64,000 nt of DNA from Adiantum capillus-veneris (Eukaryota > Streptophyta > Polypodiopsida > Polypodiales > Pteridaceae), in contig CM043963.1 of assembly GCA_014529385.2 (NCBI GenBank), positions 68,889,412 through 68,953,411 of the forward strand. The letters run 5' to 3'. Shown here in pieces: positions 46,073 to 55,514 of the stretch (the first letter of the stretch is position 1; every line of letters begins with the position of its first letter). The translations under genes were made by a program, and so were the position numbers. Under the pieces are notes generated by a model, which was given only the letters and a program-made list of their open reading frames with translations, had not been told where the DNA came from and did no database searches.

Positions 46073-49000
46073 TCACGTGGTGTGAGTGGAGTTCATAAGT
46101 GACTCTCGATGCTCAAAAATGGCTGAAATGAGCGTCGCAATAGAGAGTCCACATCGTGGTTGGGACAGGAAGGTATGTAGGGAGAGCTCATGGCTGAATA
46201 TATGGGGAAAAGAGGACCTAATGTGGTCAAAAGCTGAGCACTCAAGTAGTGTGTGGTACTCACTCTCTCGCACTTGACGAGGGCATAAGGTGCAAAGTCG
46301 ATGACACTCCTCGCCAGTGCCCCAACGTCCTGTCTCGCAGCGTAGAGAATGGGAGCTAAGACGAATGGAGGCAATGGTGCGGATCGCACTCAACGGGATG
46401 GGCTCAAGGATGTAAGAATGGGTTCGGTTACTTCGTTCCGAGAAGAAGAGAGATTTGTAGTTTGGGGCAACGTGTGTGGTGTAATGGCTGAAGCGAGAAC
46501 CTCCAGATTTCTCCCAAGCCATGATACATTGGCGTTGTAAGAAGGCCTCATTAACTTGGGAGTCGATCGACGCATCCTTGACCAAGTGACATGCATCCCA
46601 TCTTCCAAACCATTTCTTGATATCAAGCATCCACCCCGAACTTAGTATTTTGCTCTTGCATGTCTTTTGAACCTTTTGACTTGCTTCATATGCGATTCTA
46701 GGAAGTCGATGCAAAGGGCTACGTTGTGTCTTACGCATGTACTCCACAACCCTTTCCATGCCCAAGACCTCAATGGGAAGCGATCCGGACTCAAGAAGTA
46801 AGAGCATGTAGGGTGTTTGTGTCTTGACTTGGAGAAAGTTGGTGAGAAAACGCTTTTGGACATTCTCAAACTCTTTCCAAGTAAACTTCCCGATGCTTCC
46901 ACCCCACACCTCCACTCCATAAAGAAGCACCGGTGTCACCAATGTGTCAAAGAGGTACTTTTTGAGAGCCCAACACTTGATCTCTCCTGCATTGCACATG
47001 TTCTCAAATGCATAATAAGCCCTCTTTCCGGCTTCCAAGCGACGCATTGCACAATCCTTCCATTTATGATTGGATGGAACCTCAAGGCCAAGGTACTTGA
47101 AGTGATCTACCACTTCAAGTTTCTCATTGTTGTATACAATGCATGGATTTTCGTCATTGAGGGTCTTTACAAGCATAACCTTGGTTTTGGATCCATTCAC
47201 GATCAGCCCGCTATCTATGCAAAAGCGTTCCAAGACACTCATAAGCTTTTGTGCATCTTCTAAGGTATGTGCCAAGAGCACTACATCATCGGCATAAAGC
47301 AAAAGCATGATCACCGCATTTCCAATCTTAACCTCTTCTATGCCTTCTTGCTGCATAAAATCAAGAACCATGTATTCCAATTCATCAATGAGTAGCCCAA
47401 AGAGGGTTGGGGAAAGTGGGCATCCTTGTTTGACACCAATAGTGCTTGCAAAAAATTCTGAAATTCCATCTCCCATACGTAATCGACATATCACTTTTTG
47501 GTAGATGCGAAAGACTGCATGCATAAATTCTCTCGGCACTTGAAGGCTTTGCATACGTCTCCAAAGATTTCCTCGCGGTACCATGTCAAAAGCTTTCTTG
47601 AAATCCACAAAGCAACAATACAACTTTTTTCCTTTCAATCGAGACGCTTCCATAAGAACTCGAAGAGTGACAAGGTGATCAATAGTGCTATGATGCTTTC
47701 GAAAACCTGCTTGGCCAAGCGCACATTTGCCATTCTTTTCAGCCCATTCACTTATCTTCATCTCCATGATACATCCAAATAACTTTGCCATCAAAGAACC
47801 AACCATTATAGTGCGATAGTTGTTCACATTGTTTACATCTCCTCCTTTGTGCAAAGGTTTGATCCAATTTGCACTCCAATCATGAGGCATGCCATACTGA
47901 AGTGCAAGGTTAAACATATCGCATATCCAATATTGTGTTTTCTTGCTTGTCCATTTAATCATTTCAGCCTTGACACCTTGAAGGTCACCTGCCTTGCGAG
48001 TAGCAAGTTTCTCAAGCGCGCGGCATACATCTTCAATGGTAAAGAAGGGAGACATAAATGGAAGGGAGCTACAACCCTCCATCTTATCAACATTGGGTTG
48101 CTCATAGAGGTTCTTACAATGCATATACATATCCTCAAGAGTCAAGTCACCAAAGCTCTCAACGCGCTTGCCTTTTAGGTTTTGCCAAAACTTGCCACAT
48201 GCATGTGCTTTCTCTTGTGCTAAAAAAAGTTGTTTTTCGACTTCCCACCTTCTCCTCTTCTTTTGAACAAGTGCTTTGTATGTGTGTGAACATTCCAAGT
48301 AAACTTCCTTGTCTTTGATTGCATCCAATCTTAGCAAGTGTTTTCGGGCTTGACTACATTCCATGTCAAACCATTTCTTCTTGGTGCTACCCTTCTTAGA
48401 CCTTTTGCAAGACATGTGTTTCGCCGAAAAGCATTCCTTCGCACAAGAGAAAATTACTTCTTTGAAAACTTTCCACTTGCATTCTAATGTTGGGCTCCCT
48501 TGATGCTCTATCATGCTTAACATTTGGTCCACCATATCAGCATATATAAGTGCTCGTTTGAAGTCTAGATGTAGGTACAAATGATTCACATCATGATTGG
48601 AGGCTACATGCTCGGGCCGTTTACCACACTTGAGGTCAATACATAACATCCTATGATCCGATTCCGGATTCCATTCACCAAGTGTAAAGCTTTGTATGCA
48701 TTCTAGAGTGGCTTCTGAGAACAACATATAGTCAATCACGCTAGCACCATTGTGCTTTCTACATGTAAAGTCATTGGTGCCTTGCCATAGAGATACACCA
48801 TTTGCAATGAGCATTCCGGTACTATTGCACATATGTAGAAGTGACTTTCCATAGTGATCCACTTCTTTTGCATCATTAGAACTTCGATTATACATGTATG
48901 AGTCATCCACTCTTCTTGATACATGCGGCATGTCGACTTGTTGTGTGTCGTGTTGTAACATATTTGTGCGAGCATTCATGTCTCCAAAAACAATGACTTC

Positions 49001-49459
49001 ACCTTGATCCTTGTAATAAGCAATGTCTTCCTCTAGTTCAACAAAGGGCTGATCTCTATCCATATTCAAGCGAGCATAAAAGTTGGAGTCATAGTGAGGA
49101 ATGTAGCAGCCGGCCACAAACATGACTTGACCATTTGGTGGGCTGATTTTCAACCATAAGTAGCGTTTATACTTATCTTCTTTGACAATGGAAACATCTT
49201 TCAAACCCTTTTTGGTCATACATGCTATGCCTCCTTGGCCTCTTCGTTGCTTTGCATTTTTGGCCCACATCAAAGAATGTACATCGTATTTGTCAAATCC
49301 AAGAATTCGTTGCGCATCATGCTCCCATGTTTCGACAAGAAGTATCACATCGGAGTCATTGGTAAGCTCATCAATGCCAATTCCCGCATTCCATGGATAC
49401 CCGTTACAATTCCAAAAGCTTATTCGCAAGCGTGAGTTGGTCTCATAGATCACGTGTCC
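46073..49459 (-). CDS. LINE ORF2: endonuclease-reverse transcriptase
   Basis: About 1128 codons after the ORF1 stop. Numbering from the GTG at 49453: AP-endonuclease domain 1-280 with Glu41 (VETWEHD), Asp158/Asn160 (FGDMNARTN) and Asp266-His267 (PESDHRM); reverse transcriptase about 525-790 with FVDFKKAFDMV, GVKQGCPLSP and YADD at 720-723; C-terminal CCHC-type motif (CTLCPRQVRESEYHTLLEC). All catalytic residues are intact. No ATG precedes the endonuclease: the first Met (LMW) is near residue 62, past conserved residues. The frame is the same as ORF1, separated by one UAG, so expression by stop-codon readthrough or by reinitiation is implied. Confidence 0.93.
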   Translation of the reverse strand, partial: GHVIYETNSRLRISFWNCNGYPWNAGIGIDELTNDSDVILLVETWEHDAQRILGFDKYDVHSLMWAKNAKQRRGQGGIACMTKKGLKDVSIVKEDKYKRYLWLKISPPNGQVMFVAGCYIPHYDSNFYARLNMDRDQPFVELEEDIAYYKDQGEVIVFGDMNARTNMLQHDTQQVDMPHVSRRVDDSYMYNRSSNDAKEVDHYGKSLLHMCNSTGMLIANGVSLWQGTNDFTCRKHNGASVIDYMLFSEATLECIQSFTLGEWNPESDHRMLCIDLKCGKRPEHVASNHDVNHLYLHLDFKRALIYADMVDQMLSMIEHQGSPTLECKWKVFKEVIFSCAKECFSAKHMSCKRSKKGSTKKKWFDMECSQARKHLLRLDAIKDKEVYLECSHTYKALVQKKRRRWEVEKQLFLAQEKAHACGKFWQNLKGKRVESFGDLTLEDMYMHCKNLYEQPNVDKMEGCSSLPFMSPFFTIEDVCRALEKLATRKAGDLQGVKAEMIKWTSKKTQYWICDMFNLALQYGMPHDWSANWIKPLHKGGDVNNVNNYRTIMVGSLMAKLFGCIMEMKISEWAEKNGKCALGQAGFRKHHSTIDHLVTLRVLMEASRLKGKKLYCCFVDFKKAFDMVPRGNLWRRMQSLQVPREFMHAVFRIYQKVICRLRMGDGISEFFASTIGVKQGCPLSPTLFGLLIDELEYMVLDFMQQEGIEEVKIGNAVIMLLLYADDVVLLAHTLEDAQKLMSVLERFCIDSGLIVNGSKTKVMLVKTLNDENPCIVYNNEKLEVVDHFKYLGLEVPSNHKWKDCAMRRLEAGKRAYYAFENMCNAGEIKCWALKKYLFDTLVTPVLLYGVEVWGGSIGKFTWKEFENVQKRFLTNFLQVKTQTPYMLLLLESGSLPIEVLGMERVVEYMRKTQRSPLHRLPRIAYEASQKVQKTCKSKILSSGWMLDIKKWFGRWDACHLVKDASIDSQVNEAFLQRQCIMAWEKSGGSRFSHYTTHVAPNYKSLFFSERSNRTHSYILEPIPLSAIRTIASIRLSSHSLRCETGRWGTGEECHRLCTLCPRQVRESEYHTLLECSAFDHIRSSFPHIFSHELSLHTFLSQPRCGLSIATLISAIFEHRESLMNSTHTT

Positions 49460-50401
49460 CTATTTGTTGGGTGGACTTGCATCCTCCTCAAGTGCCTTTT
49501 CTTCTTGAGATGATACCTTAACCTTCTTGCTTCTTTCCTCGTATGCTTTGCGACGTACATTTTGTTGCATAAGAGTGCGATCCTCATATACATTACAACC
49601 CGTTCCTTTGAGGTAGATCCAACCATTGTCAAGGATGATCTTTCTCTTTACCTCATCAGCCATGGTACATACAATAGGTCTTTCTCCCGAGCGAGGGACT
49701 CCTTGTTTTCCAACTCGATGTGCACCATAAGCCATGATTCCTGACATGCCAAAGTGTGTAGCAAAAAACTCTTCAATAGCAACCGCAAGAGATTGGGGTG
49801 TTTCCATGCTTTCCTCCTTGATTCCACGAATGACGATGTTCTTTGAGCGTTTTTGTCGTTCTTGCAATTCTTGAGTGTCCACATTCTCTACATTCTTTGC
49901 TTGGACAACGGCTTGCGTGATAAGAGATGTAGAAACCACATTATCCTTACATATATCAGCCCATGATTTGGATGCATTTCTCATCTCACATACATCATGT
50001 CGTATTGTATCTATCGTTTCCTCTTTCAATACATGATCACTCTCAACTTTGCTCAAGCGCTCTTTCACTACATTCATGTCCACAAGAGAGCGTTTACATT
50101 CTTGAACTTCATTCTCAAGATGCATCAAGCGCGTTGTTTGCATTTCAAGAACCTTCTTGAGGTGTTCATTCTCCACAACGAGAACTCTTAAAGTACCATT
50201 CTCCATTGCAAGTGCGCGCAACTCTTCACCTTGCTTGTTGACGGTTTCTTGTAACGAGATCAAGTAAGCCATGATCATTGCTTCCGTTGTTGTAGACGAT
50301 GTGGTTGGATTAGCATCCAAATTCCTTGGAGATTTTGCATCATTCTCCATGGCGAGTGTGGCTTTTCCACCCTTGCGAGTTTTGTCTGACATTGCCTTCA
50401 A
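49460..50401 (-). CDS. LINE ORF1: coiled-coil RNA-binding protein
   Basis: 313 residues. Residues about 50-140 form a long heptad-rich coiled coil (LQETVNKQGEELRALAMENG onward). The C-terminal half has the L1 ORF1-type RRM/transposase_22 pattern: KNIVIRGIKEES, YGAHRVGKQG and ERPIVCTMADEVKRKIILDN, the latter like 'RPiiv.f.....k..IL'. It lacks a zinc knuckle. The start at 50401 gives the full coiled coil; a second Met at residue 4 is possible. It ends at UAG (49462-49460), after which the same frame stays open into ORF2. Confidence 0.9.
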   Translation of the reverse strand: MKAMSDKTRKGGKATLAMENDAKSPRNLDANPTTSSTTTEAMIMAYLISLQETVNKQGEELRALAMENGTLRVLVVENEHLKKVLEMQTTRLMHLENEVQECKRSLVDMNVVKERLSKVESDHVLKEETIDTIRHDVCEMRNASKSWADICKDNVVSTSLITQAVVQAKNVENVDTQELQERQKRSKNIVIRGIKEESMETPQSLAVAIEEFFATHFGMSGIMAYGAHRVGKQGVPRSGERPIVCTMADEVKRKIILDNGWIYLKGTGCNVYEDRTLMQQNVRRKAYEERSKKVKVSSQEEKALEEDASPPNK

Positions 50402-50621
50402 GTCGGCAACAAAAACGCAAAGTTTTGATAGTTTTTTCAGTTCTGAGATGCTGTTACAGCAAAGCCTTCCATTACACAGAAAAATTCTGTCTTTACATCA
50501 ATGCGTAGAGGGCTTCGTGCTCTTCGATTGAGGCTATAGATCACCTAAATCGGAGTTCGGATGAGCAAGTTATGGTCAAAAGAGTGAACTGCTGTCTACT
50601 AGGTCAAAAAACGGCTGTGTG

Positions 50622-50626
<5 letters not shown>

Positions 50627-50700
<74 letters not shown>
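50627..50700. repeat. (GA)n microsatellite
   Basis: A long GA run just outside the LINE 5' end. Confidence 0.95.
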
Positions 50701-50704
<4 letters not shown>

Positions 50705-50707
50705 ACT

Positions 50708-50771
50708 ATACTATAGGCGCGCGGAGAGAGATGCAGTCAGTGTTTGGTTGGCTCTACGCGCCGTTAGTAAT
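50708..50771. repeat. GCGCGC hairpin, copy 2
   Basis: TACTATAGGCGCGCGGAGAG pairs with CTCTACGCGCCGTTAGTA, mirror-placed to copy 1 on the other side of the LINE. Confidence 0.75.
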
Positions 50772-50929
50772 GGGGAGAGAGAGGGGAGGGAGAGAGAGAG
50801 TGTGTATGTCTCTGTGTGTGTGTCTGTGTGTATGTGTGTGTGTGTGTGTCTGTCTATGGAAGTATGTGTTGAGGTGTGTGTGTGTTGAACAACAGTATGG
50901 GTGTGTGTGTGTGTGCTTTTTGTCTGTCA

Positions 50930-51098
50930 AACTGACTCTGTCTCTCTCGCTCTCTCTCTCTGAGAGTAAGGAGTCCCTCTCTCTATCTCTCTCTCAATCT
51001 GTCTCTCTCTCTCTCCTTCTCTCTTTCTATGGTTCTCTCTCTCTCTCTCTATCTGTCTCTCTATCACTCTCTCTCTATCACTCTCTGGCAGTAATGAG

Positions 51099-51165
<67 letters not shown>

Positions 51166-51190
51166 ATTGTTCTCTCTCTTTCTCTCTCTC
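50930..51190. repeat. TC-rich imperfect microsatellite
   Basis: About 260 bp of TC runs interrupted by TGTC, ATCT and CTTTCT variants. The reading frames across it are artefacts of simple sequence. Confidence 0.9.
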
Positions 51191-51359
51191 AAAATCACAC
51201 TTATAACGGATACACACGGCGGCGCCTCACGTGTTACTATAAAATAGAGTATAATTACATGTTGTCGCACGTGCGGTCATTATTGAGACCGTATACTTTT
51301 GTACGTCATATGTAGAGGTCATGAGAGAGAAAAACCACACCTCGTGAAAGAGAGTGACT

Positions 51360-51360
<1 letters not shown>

Positions 51361-51428
<68 letters not shown>
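51361..51428. repeat. (GA)n microsatellite
   Basis: A pure GA run of about 34 units. Confidence 0.95.
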
Positions 51429-51430
<2 letters not shown>

Positions 51431-51624
51431 GTCGTCTGCGTCTCCGACAGCAAGCCGACCCATCTTAGAAATAACGAAGGTCTGCGTCCTCAGGAGGTTT
51501 GGCCCTCTCTCTCTCTCCCTCTGCTTCTGAAATTTCCCTCTGCCTTTGCCTCTCTCTCTCTCTGTGTGTGTGTGTTTCTGTCACAGTATATTGCATATCT
51601 AGCTCTGTCTTAACAAACAACACA

Positions 51625-51643
51625 CACATACAGTCACAAACAC

Positions 51644-51682
<39 letters not shown>

Positions 51683-51752
51683 ACACACACACACACTCAC
51701 AAACACACAGACACACAAATAAAACATACACACACACACACACACACACACA

Positions 51753-51794
<42 letters not shown>

Positions 51795-52101
51795 AACAGA
51801 CAAATATAATAACACACACAAACACACAGAGACACAAATATAACATACACACCAAAGACACACACACTCACAAACCCAGAGACACACAAATCTAACATAC
51901 ACACACAAACACAAACACACACAGATACAAACAAATATAACATACACACAAACACACAGAGACACAAATATAACACACACACAGAGACACACACAGACAC
52001 ACACACACACACACACATACAAAGACACACACACACACACTCACAAACACACACACACACAAATATAACTTACACACACACACACAAATACACACACACA
52101 C

Positions 52102-52105
<4 letters not shown>
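51625..52105. repeat. CA-rich minisatellite-like array
   Basis: About 480 bp of ACACAC with recurrent variants (ACAAAC, ACAGAC, AAATATAACATACAC). The higher-order motif ACAAATATAACATACACAC recurs several times. It is followed by a TC run (52106-52162). Confidence 0.9.
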
Positions 52106-52163
<58 letters not shown>

Positions 52164-52165
<2 letters not shown>

Positions 52166-52224
52166 CTAAAGGCGCGCGTAGAGAGGCATAACCGGTGTGC
52201 ATGTCTCTATGCGCGCCGTTAGTA
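52164..52224. repeat. GCGCGC hairpin, copy 3
   Basis: TACTAAAGGCGCGCGTAGAG pairs with CTCTATGCGCGCCGTTAGTA, a nearly perfect 20-bp stem with a loop of about 20 bases. Confidence 0.8.
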
Positions 52225-52320
52225 CTGTGCATCGACCAATGTATGTGTGAGTGTTATAGAGAGAGAGGATGTAAGGCGGGGGAAAGAGAGAGAGAGAGAG
52301 TGAGTCCTTCTTTTACCTTA

Positions 52321-52383
52321 TACTAATGGCGCGTGGAGGTGTTTTTTGAGGTCAAAACATGCTCCACGTGCACCTTTAGTAAT
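52321..52383. repeat. GCGCGC hairpin, copy 4
   Basis: TACTAATGGCGCGTGGAG pairs with CTCCACGTGCACCTTTAGTA. It lies about 130 bp upstream of the H3-like start codon. A GA run follows at 52448-52492. Confidence 0.7.
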
Positions 52384-52443
52384 GGGAGTCTCTCACACTC
52401 TCTCTATTTAAATATGCTAAGCTATAGAAAGGAGAGGGAGAGG

Positions 52444-52493
<50 letters not shown>

Positions 52494-52514
52494 CCTCTTT
52501 TTGTATACAGTGAA

Positions 52515-54074
52515 ATGGCTAGAACAAAAGCCACTGCAAGGAAGGCAGGCAAGGGACCAGGATTAGTAGCTAAGGCAAGTAGCAGATCTGCAACCCCAAA
52601 GAAAAGACCTGGAAAACCCAATAAAATTCTGAAAGGTCCAAGGGTGAAGAAGTTACAAACCTGCATGGGACTTTTCAGAGAAATCAGAAAGGCACAGAAA
52701 TGTGTAGATTTATGCATACCAAAGCTGCCCTTTCAGAGGATGGTGAGGTCCATATGTGAAGAAGCTACCTGGGGCACCAAAAGGTGGAAGGTGGTGGCAT
52801 TAATGGCTCTACAAGAAGCAGCAGAGGACTTCCTACTGGAGTACTTCAGTGACATCACCATTGTTGCAGCCCATGCCCACAGGGTTACTATAATGGACAA
52901 AGATAGTGAGACACTGAAAAGAATAAGGTGGAGGTATGACAAACTACTGGTCCCCAATGTCTGCAGGGATAAGAAAATGAGGGAAATTTTGTTATACCCC
53001 CCTGAGCTAGTGCCACAACTCATAGTTGTAGATGTCACACATGATGTGAATACAAGGGCAAGGGCAGAGACTATTGCTCGCCAAACACAGGACATGAGGG
53101 AAGTAGAGCTTAAGGAGAAAGAAAAAGTAGCAGTGGAGTCCCAGAGGCAAACAGAATGCAATGTGACCCTGTCCATAGAGGCAAGCAATCAAGAAACTCT
53201 ACTTTCAATGAAGGATGGTTTGCTTGCAGAGATACCATTTGTAGATGGAGCCAGAAAGCTAGCTCTGGAAAAAGTGGACATTAATTTATTGCAGAATCCA
53301 GATGCTCAGATTTCAGACACAATTATCTATGCTTGTCTTAAGTAAGTGTTACTATCTTGCTAGCTTTGAAAACTCAGATAATAGGTTTGCTAACTCAGGT
53401 AAACTCTCTGCAGCCTGATCAAAAGTCAACTCCCACTGCACACCCACACAGAGGTGTTTCTTCTTGATCCACAAATGTCAGTGATTATTAGACAAAAGAA
53501 CAGTCCATCTGGGACCTTTGAGAGTTGGTTTCTCCAATGTGCTATGCTGGAAGTTACTGTCATCATCTTTCCATATGAGAACAACCATCAATGGAGTCTC
53601 ATATGCCTTGATGTTGACCAACCAGCAGTGTGGGTGTTCAATTCAATAAAAGGAACCCACCCTGAAATTAGGCTGTATAAGTGTTTTGTATCAGAAAGTT
53701 TTTCTTATAGATATCCATGTAAATTTGAAGCCTCATGCTAACATCTTGACGCTGCTTTGTGCAGTTGTATAAAGAGGTTGTTGCTTGCCTATGGCAAGCT
53801 ATGTGGAAGGTATGAACTATACAAGGCCCCAATCAAAGATGTAACTGTCCCAAATCAAACCGATGGAAATTCTTGCGGCTGGAGATGTCTTCTCCATGCA
53901 GAATATGTCCTGCAAAGCTACTTTGCATTAAAACCTTTCATGACTAAGGTAACCATTTGGCAATGCATTCAGTCAGTTTTGGTTTAGTTTATAAAAGAAT
54001 TCTCACCATGTGGTATTTCAATTTTGCAGAGTGCTTTAAAAAACTACACATATGATTATTTGCAAAGATACCGG
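52515..54074 (+). CDS. Histone H3-like protein fused to Ulp1-type cysteine protease
   Basis: Exon 1 (52515-53341) begins MARTKATARKAGKGPG, mimicking the H3 tail. It carries an H3 histone fold at about residues 50-125: FREIRKAQKC, IPKLPFQRMVRSI, VALMALQEAAEDFLLEYFSD, HAHRVTIMDKD. Loop 1 is one residue longer than canonical H3, contains Trp (TWGTKRW), and helix 2 reads QEAAEDFL, as in plant CENH3. A Glu/Lys-rich helix follows. Exons 2-4 (53414-53680, 53765-53948, 54030-54074) join in phase. They give a C48/Ulp1 fold: His in NNHQWSLICLD, Asn where the catalytic Asp is usual (WVFNSI), and Gln/Cys in NQTDGNSCGWRC. So a SUMO-protease-like domain is tethered to a nucleosome-type fold. The Asp-to-Asn change may reduce activity. 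Confidence 0.75.
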
Positions 54075-54745
54075 GTAAGTTTAATACAACACCTGCTTAC
54101 TATGTCTAGCCCCAGAGAGCTTGAAGATAGCGGCTTGGATGACCGCACTATTGATCTAACAATACATGACGTGCCACCACGCAAATCCCTGCATCCGATA
54201 CAGTGGAATCACAACGGGCCGAGGGGGTCATATCAGCAGAAGATGAAAGAGCCGAGGATGAGGAAAGGTCAAATGAGCATATGGAAGGTGCTAGTGTACA
54301 ACCAGAGGAGACAATGAAAGAGCCAAGTCAGCCAGTGGAGGAGCCAAAAGAGCCTATGGATGAAACCCAAGATGAGGAAAGCAGGCCTATAGATGAGCAA
54401 AAGGATATGGATGAGGAAAGCAGGTCTAGAGATGAGCAAACTGATATGGATCAGGCAAGGATGTATGAGGCAAGCCGGTCAACCGAGGGAGAGGAAAAGA
54501 CCTTGGAGGAAACCTTGAATGAGGCAGAAAGAGCCATGGGAGAGACCCCTGATGAAGATGTGAATGATGACTATGAAGATGTGAATGATGAAGCTAAAGC
54601 AGAGGAGAGCAACAACGACATCAACACTACAGAGACCCAGTATGGACCCTTGCTACCTATAGATATGGTTGTTCTGCTAATGTCTATTCAAGTATGGCAA
54701 AATATGTTCAGCTTCTAACTACTTATATGTACTTGTCAACTTTTA
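54075..54745 (+). CDS. Acidic segment, probably linker of the same gene
   Basis: A frame open at least 54171-54718 encodes a very acidic stretch rich in Glu, Asp, Met and Pro, with repeats of the type DEESRPIDEQKDMDEESRSR. Its frame is not the one that continues from the protease exon at 54074, and I could not find a splice pair that joins them cleanly; an intron or a small indel is possible. A donor at about 54668 (GATATG|GTTGTT) or 54693 (CAA|GTATGG) would connect in phase 0 to the phosphatase exon at 54749. It is probably an unstructured spacer. Confidence 0.45.
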
Positions 54746-54748
54746 CAG

Positions 54749-55312
54749 AGGTTGATTATCTTGGACGTCAATGGATTGCTGCTGATGCGCGTGCCTCTCA
54801 GTGACAGAGAACCCTTTGAGGATTTGCAAACGTTTCGGATGGGAACTTGTCGAGTCGTGGTTTGTCCAGGAACCAAGGAATTTATTCGGTTTCTTCTTCC
54901 GCGCTTCAGAGTTGCCATATGGTCTTCAATGCAAAGGCAAAACTTGTCGCCACTAGTTACAATAGTTTGCAGTGTATGCGGCACTCACATGTCAGATTTT
55001 GCCTTTTTGTATGATCAAAGAAAATGAGTTACCGTTGAGGGCCACTACCACCCTAGAAAACCACACTTACCTCTTTTGTACAAACGGTTTAGCCAAATCG
55101 GTGTACCCTTTGATGCAACTAATACACTACTGATTGATGATACTCCTGAAAATGGAGAATTAAATCCGCCGGGAACAACTATCTCACCACCTTCTTTCGA
55201 GGGGCATTCCTTCGATTTTTACCTTGAAGAAATTTTGACTCCATACTTACAGAAATTGTATCTCAGTCCATTGTTCACGGACGAGTTTGTACTTTCTAAT
55301 GAATTAAGATGA
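54749..55312 (+). CDS. FCP1/NIF-type phosphatase module, one internal TGA
   Basis: After an acceptor TTTTACAG the frame reads RLIILDVNGLLLMR (the HAD motif I position, D-x-N instead of D-x-D), then CPGTKEFIRFLLPRFRVAIW followed by SSM (motif II), and, past a TGA at 55025-55027, KPHLPLLYKRF and LLIDDTPENGELNPPGT (motif III/IV) ending LEEILTPYLQKLY. These are the landmarks of NLI-interacting/FCP1 CTD-phosphatase-like proteins of plants. The second motif-I Asp, the acid/base in this family, is Asn, so catalysis is doubtful and a binding role likelier. The TGA occupies a position where relatives tend to have Cys, so it looks like a simple nonsense change. Confidence 0.75.
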
Positions 55313-55342
55313 CTCTTCTATCATGTCTTTGTCTTGTCTAAC

Positions 55343-55346
<4 letters not shown>

Positions 55347-55391
<45 letters not shown>
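55347..55391. repeat. (GA)n microsatellite
   Basis: A GA run in the short gap between the phosphatase and the convergent minus-strand gene. Confidence 0.95.
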
Positions 55392-55395
<4 letters not shown>

Positions 55396-55514
55396 ACATG
55401 GTAAAGAAATGTATTTCAAGCACACTTTTTCACAGGGCACAATTGAAAAATGAGCTCAATAAACTTCATGTATTGAAAGTCATTTGTATACACTTGGGTT
55501 CACAAGAATATCTG

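Larger units (their letters stand above)
45990..50620 (-). mobile_element. Full-length L1-type LINE
   Basis: A minus-strand non-LTR retrotransposon with a 5' leader (50620-50402), ORF1, ORF2 and a short 3' region ending in CTAT/CT simple repeats (about 46020-45995) instead of poly-A. Both ORFs are open throughout, so it may be recent. Boundaries are estimates: I saw no clear target-site duplication, and GA/CT repeats flank both sides. Confidence 0.85.

Noticed and set aside
50572..52101. Long frames of Ser-Leu, Arg-Glu, Val-Cys or Thr-His repeats
   Set aside because: Pure translation artefacts of GA, CT and CA microsatellites.
55025..55027. TGA in the phosphatase module as a selenocysteine codon
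   Set aside because: It sits at a likely Cys position, but land plants are not known to make selenoproteins; a nonsense mutation is simpler.
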